In this document: piece by piece, positions 1 to 11,640 of the stretch
Position numbering within the stretch: the first letter of the stretch is position 1
Layout: each line of letters begins with the position of its first letter
Made by a program: the position numbers and the translations under genes
The notes under the pieces: model-generated
Database searches by the model: none
Told to the model about the DNA's origin: nothing
The model's input: the letters and a program-made list of their open reading frames with translations, nothing else
From: Eucalyptus grandis
Taxonomy: Eukaryota > Streptophyta > Magnoliopsida > Myrtales > Myrtaceae
DNA: 64,000 nt
NCBI RefSeq assembly: GCF_016545825.1
Contig: NC_052614.1
Span: forward strand, 44,390,712 to 44,454,711
Direction: 5' to 3'

Positions 1-637
1 GCTGTAACTGATGAGGAAGCTGAACAACTCCTCAAAACACTCAAGACAAGTGAGGTAGAAATGATAGACCAATTGTGCAAGATACCTACACAGATTTCCC
101 TATTGGAGCTTTTCAAGACCTCTGAAAAGCATAGAAATGCTCTCCTCAAAAATTTTAAATGAAGTCCACGTGCCTGTGACCATTGGAGGAGTTTGTGGGG
201 GCTATACTTCTTAGAGATCAAATTACCTTCTCTGAGAAAGACCTCCCTCCTGAGGGCCAAGCACACATTAAGGCGTTATATGTGTCCGCTCAATATTTTG
301 GGACTAGGATCTTGAGGGTCTGGTTGATAATGGTTCTGCCTTGAACATTTGTCCAATATCCACCCTCCGTCAATTGGGGATAGGGATGGAAAATGTCTCC
401 CCTCCAAAGATTCCCGTTCGAGCCTTCGATGGGATGAGAAAAGAAACAATAGGGGAAATCGACTTACCACTGACGATCGGCCCTATTACCATTACTCAAA
501 AATTTCAAGTACTGGATATTCCAAGTAACTTTAGTTTGCTATTGGGATGGCCTTGGATCCATGATGTAGGGATCATTCCTTCCGGTCTTCATCATATGAT
601 GAAACTTCCCATTGATGGAAAGATTGTGACTATCTAA
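1..637 (+). pseudogene. gag-pol linker and aspartic protease remnant of the Tat element
   Basis: The first 160 bases read as an acidic/leucine-rich linker typical of the end of gag in Tat elements, closed by a stop at 160-162. After a frame change, the protease begins near 322 with VDNGSALNIC, where DNGS replaces the usual catalytic D-T/S-G. It continues through a conserved AFDG segment and a LLGWPWIH motif to the stop at 635-637. These are retroviral-type protease landmarks that would process the polyprotein. The normal DTG/DSG is altered and the frame is broken upstream, so I treat it as inactive. Confidence 0.7.
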
Positions 638-649
638 TGTGAAAGAGAT

Positions 650-1138
650 GTGGAGACTTTCCATAACACTGCCATACCTTTCATTGAGCCTGAGGTTAAA
701 GGAGAATCAAGCTACCACTCATTTGAGGTGGTGTCTGTCACTCATATGCCTATTGGGTCGATCATCAGGAAGCCTCAGTTCTCGAAGGCCTCCTTGATGT
801 CAAGTAAAGAACTGCTCAAGAAGGGTTTTGCCATTGGGAAAGGTTTGGGTAAGCTTGCCCAAGGCATGCCAAATCCCATTAAGGTGGTCAAAATCAACAA
901 GTGTGAAGGCCTGGGTTATCAGGGCGACCGTAAGGGTCAAGGTAATCATAAAGGCCCAACCATCAAAGGTAAGAGCTACCAACGTCTCTTGCCTCCACCT
1001 TTGAAGAATTTCTTTCTTGGTCCACTGAAGTTCTTGCAAGAAGAAAAGGCCAATGTCTACCACTTTGCTAATTTGTTTGAAGATGGTTTGGTTGACACTA
1101 TTGGTGAACATGAAAAGCCTACAGTTCCCACTGTGTAA
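650..1138 (+). pseudogene. G-patch-containing segment of the Tat element
   Basis: A 162-residue open stretch follows the protease after a stop. Its middle (about residues 50-95) has the glycine-spaced pattern GKGLGKLAQG then GLGYQGD, which is a G-patch-like RNA/protein interaction segment found between protease and RT in some plant gypsy elements. It ends at a TAA only 13 bases before the target duplication of the MULE at 1162-1920. The initiator shown is just the first methionine in an internal part of a polyprotein and should not be read as a real start. Confidence 0.6.
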
Positions 1139-1161
1139 GGGATGTTTCTATTTCTTGCATT

Positions 1162-1920
1162 GGGCTAATTCCATAAAAAAGCACCAACTTTAGGTTGATG
1201 GACAAATCTGGCCAAAAAAATTTTTTGTCTCATTAAAAAGCACAAACTTTAGGTTAAGGGACAAATCTGGCCTGAACTTTTTTTTATCTCGTAAAAAAAC
1301 ACCAACTCTAGGTTAAGTGACAATTCTGGCCCCCAATTTTTTTTTTTTGTCTCATAAAAATCACAAACTTTCACTCCTATCCAAAATCTAACTCCTACCA
1401 TTAACTTTCTATTTGAAGTTAACCTTATATCAGGAGAAAATGTTCTAGTTGTGAGATTGGTGGATCTCATCTGTGGTTTCTCCTAACAAAGCGGTGATCT
1501 ACAGCTTCATATTATGACAAAATGATAAAGTATAGCTAGAGAAATTCAATCTGTAGATTTTTTTACTTATGAGATGACACAGTTTCACATTATTCTTCAA
1601 GCTGTAGCTCACACAAGAAGACAATTAATGGTGTTAGCTAGTAAGTGCACATGGATTTATTGATAAAAACAATCAATGAATTTAAGTTAAGGGGGGCCAG
1701 ATTTAGGATTTAAGTGAAAGTTTGTGATTTTTTTTTTAAACAAAAAAAAGGGCCAAAATTGTCACTCGACCTAAAGTTGATGCTTTTTTACGTGACAAGA
1801 AAAGTTCGGGCCAGATTTGTCACTTGACCTAAAGTTTGTGCTTTTTTACGAGACAAAAAAAAGTTCGGGCCAGATTTGTCCATCGACCTAAAGTTGGTGC
1901 TTTTTTTTTGGAATTAACCC
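1162..1920. mobile_element. MULE-like TIR transposon, 759 bp, perfect 10-bp TSD
   Basis: The identical 10-mer TTCTTGCATT lies at 1152-1161 and 1921-1930. Between them the ends are inverted repeats: GGGCTAATTCC on the left and the reverse complement of GGAATTAACCC on the right. The inverted arms run about 220 bp each (to ~1390 and from ~1690) and consist of a unit of roughly 55-60 bp, centred on CAAACTTTAGGT, used about three times. Long TIRs with a 9-11 bp duplication are diagnostic of Mutator-like elements. No transposase is present, so it is non-autonomous. It inserted into the Tat element. Confidence 0.85.
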
Positions 1921-1930
1921 TTCTTGCATT

Positions 1931-2304
1931 TAATTTTTAGTCGTATTCCATTCATTTCTCCCCTGCGAGGGAATTCCATTCATTTGTACTTGTAATAATC
2001 TGGATCATAAACTCTGTGGATCCAAGATGATATACGTTGTAATGCAATTTTTGCATATCAATAAAATTCATATATTGTTAATAGACATGTGAGGTTTCCC
2101 AAATCAGTCCTATGATGATGCTTTAAGGCCTAAGCCTCCACACGATCTATAGTTTCAAAATGTTTTAGTGGAACGAGGACATCCAATGACATGAGGGCTA
2201 GTTCCCAAATAAATTTTTTCGAAAACTCGAATTTGAAAATAAAATTTCATGACATTTACATACACTGCATTCATTTATATGTATATATACTAACCATTTC
2301 TTGA
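1931..2304 (+). other. Non-coding linker of the Tat element
   Basis: AT-rich stretch between the MULE and the RT-proximal coding segment. I see no open frame, promoter or RNA gene that I can support. Confidence 0.4.
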
Positions 2305-3890
2305 TTGCATCTCAGGCATGACATTTCGCATCATGATAGTCATTTGCATGGCTTGGATTCGCATTCAAAAGATTTTGACGAACCCGATTATTCTAACTCA
2401 GAGAATGAGGATGATCCTCAAGTTACTGAAAAGGAATGGCTTAGACATGAAGAGTCCAAACCTCCTACCACCGAACAGCCAATCACTGTGAATTTAGGAG
2501 ATTCAAATAACCCTAAAGAAACCAAGATTGGGGTAGGTCTTTCTCAAGCAGACGCCAATAGATTATTTGGACTTTTGAAAGAGTACCAAGATGTTTTTGC
2601 TTGGTCCTATGCCAATATGTCGGGTTTAGACCTTGAGATCATGGAACATGCGTTACCACTTGATCCTAATATTCCGCCCAAGAAGCAGAAGCTCAGAAGG
2701 ACGAAACCTGAGTTGTCGAAAAAGATTGAAGAAGAAATCATGAAGCTCTTAAATGTTGGTTTCACTGAAGTCACCCATTATGCTGATTGGATTGCTAATA
2801 TAGTCCCGGTTATGAAGAAGGATGGATGAATCCGAGCATATGTTGATTATCGTGATCTAAATAAGGCAAGCCCTAAGGATGATTTTCATTTGCCACACAT
2901 TGATGTGTTAGATGATAGTACTACTGGATTCGAATTGTTCTCCTTCATGGACGGATTTTCCAGTTATAACCAAATCTGGATGAAAGAGGAAAATAAGACT
3001 AAAACTTCCTTCATCACTTTATAGGGAATATTTTGCTACAAAGTGATGACCTTCGGCTTGAAGAACGCAGGGCAACATATCGAAGAGCCATGATAATGTT
3101 ATTCCATGACATGATGCATAAGGAGATTGAAGTTTATGTTGATGACATGATTGCAAAGTCAAGACAAGGTGAAGATCATGTTGAAGTCTTAAGAAAACTA
3201 TTTAATCGATTGAGGAAATTCAAGTTGAGGCTTAACCCCGCAAAATGCATATTTGGGGCAAAGTCTAGGAAGCTTCTTGGATTTATGGTTAGTAACAAGG
3301 GTATCGAGATAGATCCCTCTAAGGTGAAAGCCATATGTGATCTAAAACCTCCTTCTACTGTTAAGGAAGTTCGAAGCTTACTAGGAAGATTGAATTATGT
3401 TGCAAGATTTATCTCTCAATTGTCAGAAACTGCAAAGCCGTTCTTCAAGCTATTAAAAAAGAACGCCAAGGTCAATTGGGATGAAGAATGTCAGAAATCA
3501 TTTGAAGAACTTAAGTGATATCTTTCACAATCTCCTGTACTCGTACCCCCTATCTAAGGCGTGCCTCTAATCTTGTATCTCACCATTCACGAAGAGTCTT
3601 TAGGAGCCATGTTAGCACAAAAAGGACCAAGGGATGGAATAGAACGTGCTATATATTACCTTAGTAAGAAGTTTTCTACTTTTGAGATTCAATATCCCAA
3701 AGTGGAAAAGATCTATGTAGCCTTGATTTGGGTTTTACACCGATTGAGGCAATACACTCTACACCACCGCATCCTTCTAGTGACTGAGAATGACCCGATT
3801 AAATATCTTTTGGAGAAGCCCACATTGGTTGGGAGACTCGCTAAATGGCAAATATTACTCTTTGAGTTTGATATTCAAAGCATGGCATAA
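2305..3890 (+). pseudogene. Reverse transcriptase and first RNase H of the Tat element
   Basis: The RT begins in a 174-residue open segment ending MKKDG, then a TGA at 2827 interrupts the conserved IRAYVDYRDLNKASPKDD region. More stops follow near 3022. The catalytic box reads EVYVDDMIAKS with YVDD at 3135-3146, intact. The connection and RNase H-like parts follow (3240-3890), with SLGAMLAQ at the start of the RNase H fold and an in-frame stop at 3888. RT copies the element's RNA and RNase H removes it. At least three stops or frame changes make this copy non-functional. Confidence 0.85.
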
Positions 3891-4439
3891 AAGTCCGTCA
3901 AAGGGCGAGCCATAGTTGATATGTTAGCTGAAAATACCGAGAAATCTGATGATTGGGATGAGATTGATGAACGGATTTATTTGGTCTCACCTTACAAGTG
4001 GACCATGTATTTCGATGGTGTAGTTAATCTTTCTGGTTTTGGCATTGGGGCATTTTTAATATCTCTAGAAGGTCAATATTATCAAGTAGCTGCAAAGTTG
4101 GTATTCCCTTGTACCAACAATATTTATGAATATGAAGCTTGTATCCTTGGTTTACAATTAGCCATCGATATGAAAGTCAGAAAGTTTCAAGTTTATGGTG
4201 ATTCTGCACTCATCATTCTCCAGACGAAAGGTGAATGACAAACACGGGATGTAAAGTTGATTCCTTACCATGAATATCTCAAAGACTTGCCAAGATCACA
4301 AAATCAATTTGCTAATGCCCTGGCGACTTTATCTTCAATGTTACAAGTAACTGATGGCTTTAAGGCTGATCCTTTGCAAATCAACGTCTTAAAGAAGCCT
4401 GCTTATTATCTGATGATTGAAGAAGAACCCGATGGTTAA
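3891..4439 (+). pseudogene. Second (additional) RNase H domain of the Tat element
   Basis: From about 4005 the reading shows MYFDGVVNLSGFGIGAFL, the D-G-x-x-x-x-x-G-x-G start of a cellular-type RNase H. Then come NIYEYEACILGLQLA (the catalytic E region) and VYGDSALII (second D), closed by a TGA at 4236 and followed by a further open segment to 4439. This duplicated RNase H marks the Tat lineage. The domain is internally interrupted, so it is a relic. Confidence 0.8.
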
Positions 4440-5691
4440 CTCTGGTATTATGACATCATGAATTACCTTCAAGAAGGAAAATTTTCCTAAGGGAGTCAAG
4501 CCAATGATAGAAAACACTTGATGAAGTTGGCATCCAAATTCTTCCTTAGTGGAGGAGCCCTTTATAAAAGGTCTTTCAATTCGGTTTTACTGAAGTGCAT
4601 GGATGCACAAGAAGCTAAACTCCTGATGAAAGAAATACATGAAGGAGAGTGCGACCCTCATATGAACGGTCATCTCCTGGCTAGAAAAATCGAGAGGCTC
4701 GATTACTATTGGTTGACCATGGAAGCCGATTGTATCCAGAATGTGAGGTGTTGTCACCAATGTCAAGTCTATGGAGACAAAATTAATGCTCCTTCTAATG
4801 AGCTACATCAAATGTCCGAGTCCTGGCCTTTTTCAATGTGGGGCGTCGACATCATCGGACCAATTAATCCTAAAGCATCGAATGGACATCATTTTATCTT
4901 AGTAGCCATTGATTACTTCACAAAATGGATTGAAGCCAGTTCTTATGTCCATCTTACTGCAAAGAGCATGGCAAAGTTCATCTGTCGTGATATCATCGCT
5001 TGATATGGAGTTCCTGAAGCAATCATCATAGACAATGGATCAAACTTGAATAATAAGGTGGTAGATGAATTGCTTGGAGAATTCCACGTTCGCCATTTGA
5101 ATTCTTCTCCTTACTGCCCACAAATGATTGGAGCTATGGAAGCAGCAAATAAAAACATCAAGAAGATTTTAGCCAAAAACAGAAGAAAATTATCGTGATT
5201 GGCATGATCGGTCACCATATGCTTTGCTTGCTTACTGAACTTCCATTTGCACTTCAACTGGGGCAACACCATTCTCATTAGTTTATGGGATGGAAGCTGT
5301 ATTACCCGTGGAAGTGGAAATCGCTTCACTGAGAGTACTTTCTCAAATCAAGCTCTCTGAAGCTGAATGGGTTCAACAAAGATTTGAACAACTTAATATG
5401 ATTGATGAAAAAAGGGTAAAAGTCTTATGCTATGGACAAAGCTATTAGAAGAGAGTAGCTAGGTCATTCAATCGCAAGGTTAAACCAAGACATTTCGAGA
5501 TCAATGATCTTGTCTTGAGAAAGGTCTTACCTATCATTCCAGATCATCGTGTGAAGTTTACTCCAAACTACGAAGGTCCATATATTGTAAGGAAAGTGCT
5601 ACCTGGTGGGGCACTAATCCTTGTAGAAATGGATGGTCAAGAATTGCCAAGACTTGTAAATACTGATGTTGTCAAGAAATATTATCCCTGA
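4440..5691 (+). pseudogene. Integrase remnant of the Tat element
   Basis: The HHCC zinc-binding module is partly visible (GHLLARKIERLDYYW, then CCHQCQVYGD), followed by the catalytic core with WGVDIIGPI (first Asp) and IDYFTKWIEAS. A TGA at 5001 interrupts it; the second Asp lies in IIIDNGSNLNN. Frameshifts after about 5190 separate the C-terminal part, whose final reading ends VVKKYYP with TGA at 5689-5691. Integrase would insert the cDNA. No chromodomain is seen, as expected for non-chromovirus gypsy elements. Confidence 0.8.
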
Positions 5692-7519
5692 ATAAAGTGA
5701 AAGGTCTTTGAGCCACTTTTGGATTGAATCCGAGCCACTTTAGGATGTTTGCATCATGCATCTCATGCATCCATATTGCATCTGCATGTTTATTCATTTT
5801 GCAGGATCTCTAAAGAAGATTCTACTTGTCCACAAGAGGTTCATCTCAAAAATGCAAAACTTTCAAAAAAATGCCTATCTTCTTTAGAACTTCGAAGTGA
5901 ACCTATCCCTTAGAATGCCAAAAGAGTCAGTTAAAACTCTAGAAATGCAAGTAAAACTCTAGAAGTGAACCCATGTTCTGAGTAAAGCCTGTTCTGTCCA
6001 CAAATTTTATTTGCCCTTGTTTTCAAAAGTCTCCCCAGTAAAGTCAAGGAAATATGTCATTTCAAACAAAATTTCATTACATTTTCATTTCCTAGGGAGT
6101 TGAATTTAACCAAAGTATGCTTTGGAAAGCCTGAAAAGGATTGTTGAATTTGCCAAGTGGTAATGCCTAAAATGATGAGAGGCAACCCCTTTACCAAACA
6201 CGTCCTTATACACTCCTTGAGTGAATTGAGTGAAAAAAATCATGTCTTAGGGCATAGGGTTCATTCACATTGAATACATGGTTTGAGATGATAAAGGCAT
6301 TTCATTCCTCAATCCCAAAATCCCTTGCAAGCCACTTTGAGCCAAATGGGAGCATTTCAAAAATAACCCTGTCAAGAACAACCCCACGTTGGGGCAAAAT
6401 ATGGGGTCTTGGTTGAAAATTATGGAGCAAAAGATTCAGAAAGATTTTATTGCTTTCACTTGCATCAATCTTCTTGTGCTAGCTTCAGGTGATTTCTTAC
6501 CGAAACTCGAAGCATCCCATCTTGAAGTGACGCAAAGCATTCCGTTCACTACCATAAACACAATTACCCTTTGTTTAGCCAATTTGAGCCTTATATAATT
6601 CTTTCATAACCCCAAATGATGATTATCTCCCCCACACTAGGGCAGGGCACATGATTTACCAACAAAATTGAGAATATTTGTAATGTTTATAAATGCCACT
6701 GGAGAGTCCTAGATGCTTAAAAGAGAGTGAAAACTAGGAGGCATGAAAAAGCAGTGTGCCTGATAAAAGCAGGCCAATGCCCATGAAAAAAAATGCAAAG
6801 AAAAGCAAAAATGCAAAGAAGAGCAAAATCAATGGTCATGCAAAAGACCATCCGTTGAAAAACAAAAGAAAAGCCTTGCAAAAGAAAATGTATGGCGAAC
6901 AATGTCATTAGAACAGAGAGCGAAGCTCTCATGTCTCAAGACAAATTATCAAAAGGACTCTCAAGATAGGTTAAATTTCAAGAGTCAAACTTTCGAAAAG
7001 TCATGTGATGGTAATGATGCCAAGATAATCACTCACTTTTAACCCTTTGATATCTGAAAAATTTTCAAGCACTTTTAAGCCTCACCCGAACTAACATTAC
7101 AACCCTTATCCGAAGTCTCTTCCGATTGGGATGATTCAAGTTGAAATGAGAGTATCACATAGGAGCTACGACTAGAAGGAGAGGAAGCAATCCTATCTTA
7201 TCTTATCTTCAAGGTTCTCGACTTGTAAACCTAATGAAGATATTGATTGAATATTCATTTTTTGGCCTCAGAGTGCATACCCTTTGTGTAAGCCCATGAC
7301 CAAGCCATCATAATGGTCCTTCAAAAGACGTTTTGATCAATGGATTGTACTCACTATGAACGTTTCTGAAAGCCTTAGACATAGGTTGAGTGAGACTTCT
7401 CCAGTGAGATTTAAACAGTTTTCCCATATTAATGGTTGGGAATAAAAGCCCATTTTCAGAGTCAGTGTGAAAGACCTATTTTTATTAGGATATTTCCACT
7501 TAGCATATTTGACTTAACC
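5692..7519 (+). other. 3' non-coding region of the Tat element
   Basis: About 1.8 kb without a supported gene, between integrase and LTR. Short open frames (for example 6389-6598) lack any family signature. A purine-rich A/G stretch with repeated ATGCAAAGAA-like words lies at 6780-6890. I could not find a convincing polypurine tract next to the LTR remnant, which fits a deletion across that junction. Confidence 0.55.
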
Positions 7520-8007
7520 CCTTTTGTGCACAATTTTCAACTTGAGATAGTTCAATTGCATCTCATTTGACTTGATTCATATAGAAATATTTGATTTTTT
7601 TTTAAATCGGGCAAAACCAGAAAAAATAAAACAAAATTCGGACAAAAAGTCAACCCAATCAATCTAGCGTTGACCATCGTTGACCAGATTTGACTGGCTT
7701 TGACCGGCGTTGACCGGCGAATGGCCGGAAACTACCATCTGCTGGCCCACTTCATGGCCAATGCATCCACGCCCTTTAATTTTCAAAATTCCAAGTTTGT
7801 TACGGATTTTACGAAATTCACAAATCGACCCCGCATGTTATGAAAATTAAAAGAAAAAAGAGAGAAGACCCCAATTGGTTCACAATTGATCATCACTGTT
7901 CATTAAGAATATATCATGGCCATTGAAATGGGCATGTGCTCAATTAGGGGTGCTCTTAACAACTTTAAAAAACCAATTAGCTAGGAAGATCCAACCCTAG
8001 CCCTAAA

Positions 8008-8016
8008 CTATATAAC
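8008..8016 (+). promoter_or_regulatory. Candidate LTR TATA box
   Basis: CTATATAAC precedes a CT-rich stretch with CTTTCTCTCACTATATCTC, resembling a plant transcription start region. The aligned position in the solo LTR (17648-17657) reads CTACATAACC. If this is the promoter, U3 is about 1.5 kb and R-U5 about 6 kb. Confidence 0.4.
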
Positions 8017-9464
8017 AAATTTTCCCTCCGAAATTGAAGGGAGGCCATTTTTCCAGATCTACTTTCTCTCACTATATCTCTCCCTCTAAAATTCTCTCTT
8101 CTCGACTTCTCCACATTGAGCACAAAAGAGAAGCGAAGCAAAAGGCTGGGGAATTTTCAGCGTTTTGGCCCTCTCCGCCCACTCATTCTCTCTGGCAGGA
8201 TTTTTTTTTACAAAATCCTCTCTGCAATTCTCTCCACTGAGGCTTTCTTTTGTTGGTTTTGTTTCATTCGAGCATGGATTTCTTCTCGCCGAAGGACAAT
8301 GGAGGACTTTCCTCTTGCTGATTCAGCCATCAGAAGTTGCTATTGGGCCATCAAAGTTGCTGGTGTTCTGTTCTAGCTAACAAAATCTGAAGACCGGCGT
8401 TGAACAACTCTCGTACTGGAGTCGAACTCAATATTCTTCACGTCCGGTGATTCCTGAAGCGAGATCGAAGAGCGGCTTCATCATCGTTGAAAGGTGGACA
8501 TCTCTGGAAGTTGATTCTTCACTGGTTCAATCGAGGTAAGCGAGACAAAACTCTTTTTAATAGTGTCCGATGAGGCGAGAGCTTTTCGTGTCGAAATACA
8601 TTATCGACAATGAAAGGTTTGGGGCCAGGATGCATTGCAAATCTTATTAGAATCAATGCTTGAATGATCTAGAGTTGATTATATTTGGATATTTTGGTTC
8701 TGTGATGTTCGAATTTGGATGATTGTTGTTCTGCAATTTCGGATCCATGACAGACCTCTTTGTGCATATGCCTAGAAACGAGTTAGTATATGTGCTTTTT
8801 TGTGCTCAATGCCTTCATGATAGTTGAAGATGGCTTGATTAGCTTTCCAATGAGCTATAGCACGTCCCGATCCAATATCGTTTGCTATATGAAATCTGCT
8901 TCAAAAGTCAGGAGATGATTCTGGAAAACTGACATGTTGTAGTTCACTGTTATGTATTGTTCAATCTTGTCTGCTTGTCAATTTGTTCTAGATTTTTTTA
9001 CTTTGAATCTTAAATCAACTCCTTCATGAATTATTCGGATAGGTAGATCCTAAAAAAAATGGTTCTTATCTCTGCATATTTCGATACGTGGAGTAACTTT
9101 CTGTTTGGATCAAAACGAGGTCTGAAACGACTTCATTTGAGCTCGAGTCCTTTTAGGATTAGGTAATAGACATCCCGAGCTTCAAAACAATAGGTCATAT
9201 GCCCAAAACGAATGCTGTTTGGTCTTCCAAAAACACCTCCAAAGATTAACGATTCTGCAGTAGTTTAAGTCTTTTTCGGTTCTGATCCACTTCCGCCTTC
9301 TGACTTTGTTATTTTTGTGCCGACTTTCATGATTTTTCTTTTACAAAATTTTGTTCATGAGTTTTGTTCCAAATAATGTCATGCATATTTTGTAATTTTT
9401 TCATGATTTTTGGATGTGTTCAACTAGGTTAGATCTACTTGGATCTAGGATTAGGTCAATGTGT

Positions 9465-9850
9465 TTCGTGCTGATTTTTGTGTTGAGTTCTAGAACAACT
9501 TTCCTTGATAAAAGTTGCCTGTACAAGTTTCGTGCATCTTCTGTATTGTTTTTAAAATTTTTGGACATGATTAGCTAGGTCCAAAGTGCTTAGATCTGGA
9601 CATAGGTCATTCTGTTCAGTATTAGTCCGAGATTTGTTTTAATGAATCTCTGTTTTTGCTATTTTTGTGCTGATTTTTGTGTTAAGTTCTGGAACAACTT
9701 TCCTTGATGAAAGTTACTTGTATAAGTATTGTGCATCTTCTATATTTTTTTTTTCAAAATTTTTACATATTTAGGTAGGTCAAAATAGCTTTAGATTTGG
9801 ACATAGGTCGGTCTGTCATGTATTAGTCCGAGATTTGTTTTGATGAAATT
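9465..9850 (+). repeat. Tandem duplication of about 190 bp inside the LTR
   Basis: Two adjacent units each run from GCTGATTTTTGTGTT through GGAACAACTTTCCTTGAT or a close variant to TTAGTCCGAGATTTGTTTT. The solo LTR has essentially one unit at 19400-19590, so the duplication arose after the two LTR lineages split, or was lost in the other. Confidence 0.6.
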
Positions 9851-11359
9851 GAGTCCATAAATGCACTTTTTTTGTCTCAAATCCTTATGAAAGTTGAAAT
9901 GCATGATATATATGTTCAATTGATGCATGCTTTGTAAGTTTTTTACTTTGGCAATGTGAATCAATTGCATGCACTAGAGTAAAAGGTACTGCTGCAACAT
10001 GTGTTGGACATATAGTGTGATCTGTTTTGCCATTTTTGCCACGATTCATATGATCTTAATTGAGTTTCGATCTCTTAATGAGAAATATTTATTACTGTAT
10101 GCTCTGTATGTGAGATTTTTTGGTAGGATTTATGCATATCTTGAGGATGGCTAAAATCATGCTTGTTCTGTAAATTTAGTGCTGAAATGAAACCTTGTCA
10201 TATGTGCACATTCCCATGCTTGTTTGAGTCATCTAGGGATCAAATCTTACGATCATGCCTTTTTGACTATTTAACCGCATGGTACAAGGTTTGCATACGT
10301 GCTTAGGTCATATCATTTGAGTTTCATCTTGCACATCAATTTGTCTCACAAAAAGTGTTCATCACACTTAGAATTCTCAAGCACATCATTAGGAATCATG
10401 AATCATATCATAATGGCATTTAAATTGTATGACATCTTGCATGTCGACTTAGGATTAGATGACTATCCAAACTTTCCATTACATCCAACCCTAAGTCCCG
10501 TGTGATTTCTTCATGCCATTTGGATATTCTTTGAGTGATTTTAAGGTTTTCTAATGAATGCTTATGTTTTGTTTTCTTAATTACTGATGCGCGCACTTTT
10601 AGAGATCTCGATTTTAGGATACCAGATTAACATAGTTTGGACTCGAACTCTTCTAGTAAGATGCAGAAAACATTCAGAAGTTTCTAATGCCACTAATTTC
10701 ATGTCAATCACTCATCGTTTGGACTATTTTCTATTTTTTCAAAGCCAGATCACAATCTGGACAGGGGATCAAATTCGGATCCCTTGTTTTAACCCTTGTT
10801 TGGCCAGACCTTTGATATTTTTTTTTCATTTTTTCTATTTGGAATATGAACTTGGCTTCTTAATGAAACTTGCTTTTTATCATGTTGGCTATGTTGTGTA
10901 TAAATTTGATGATCTTTAGATATGTTCTGGTAGGACAAATTCTCACGACTTTAGCTGAATGTCCTGTTGTTTTGACAAATTTCTGATATGTTGTTGCTTG
11001 TTGTTTGATTTTTATAAAATCATGTGTACATTTTTTGAGAAACCTCTCTTCAAGAAAGTTGTTCACAATCAGGTCATGCATGTTAGGAAATTTTTCATTG
11101 CCAAATTATTATTAGGTAATTCTCAATTTTACCATCTTTATACGCTTGTTCTGAAATTTTCTGATATAAACATGACTGTGACTGTTTAGCTATATCTTTT
11201 AGGTTAGTTTGTGCATGAAATTATCTTCATGAAAATTTTTCTAAATGCTTTGATCTTTTGTTGTTAAACAACTGGCCTTTTAAAAAAAATGTCTTGGTAC
11301 ATGTGATGTTTCTCAAAAACGATTCCTAAAAGGTTATTCTCCTAAACTTGATTTGGCCT

Positions 11360-11640
11360 AAGGAAAAATCATGGTTTGGACCGTATTCAAAATGCCCGTG
11401 ACGCTTGTGACTTTGAATGTGAGGCTCGGGCTAGCCTTGGCAATTGAACGTGTTCCATAGCCTAGATATTCCTTAATCCTAAATATTTTCAAACATTTTT
11501 AAAATCCCGTTTTGACAATGCGAAAGTCACGGTTTGAATTGTATTCAAAATGCCTGCGACGCATGTGACTTCTAATGGGAGGCTCGGGCTAGCCTTGGCA
11601 ATCGAATGTCTTTCATAGCTGAGACATCACCTTATCTCAA
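11360..11640 (+). repeat. Two diverged tandem units of about 145 bp in the LTR
   Basis: Each unit contains ATTCAAAATGCC and GAGGCTCGGGCTAGCCTTGG. The same pair is present in the solo LTR at about 21885-22140, so this duplication is older than the two insertions. Confidence 0.6.

Noticed and set aside
8034..8380. Three overlapping frames of 68-86 codons
   Set aside because: Inside the Tat LTR just after the TATA-like box; frames are not maintained in the solo LTR.
10587..10919. 110-codon frame in the Tat LTR
   Set aside because: The aligned region at about 21070-21400 in the solo LTR does not keep the frame; no domain recognised.
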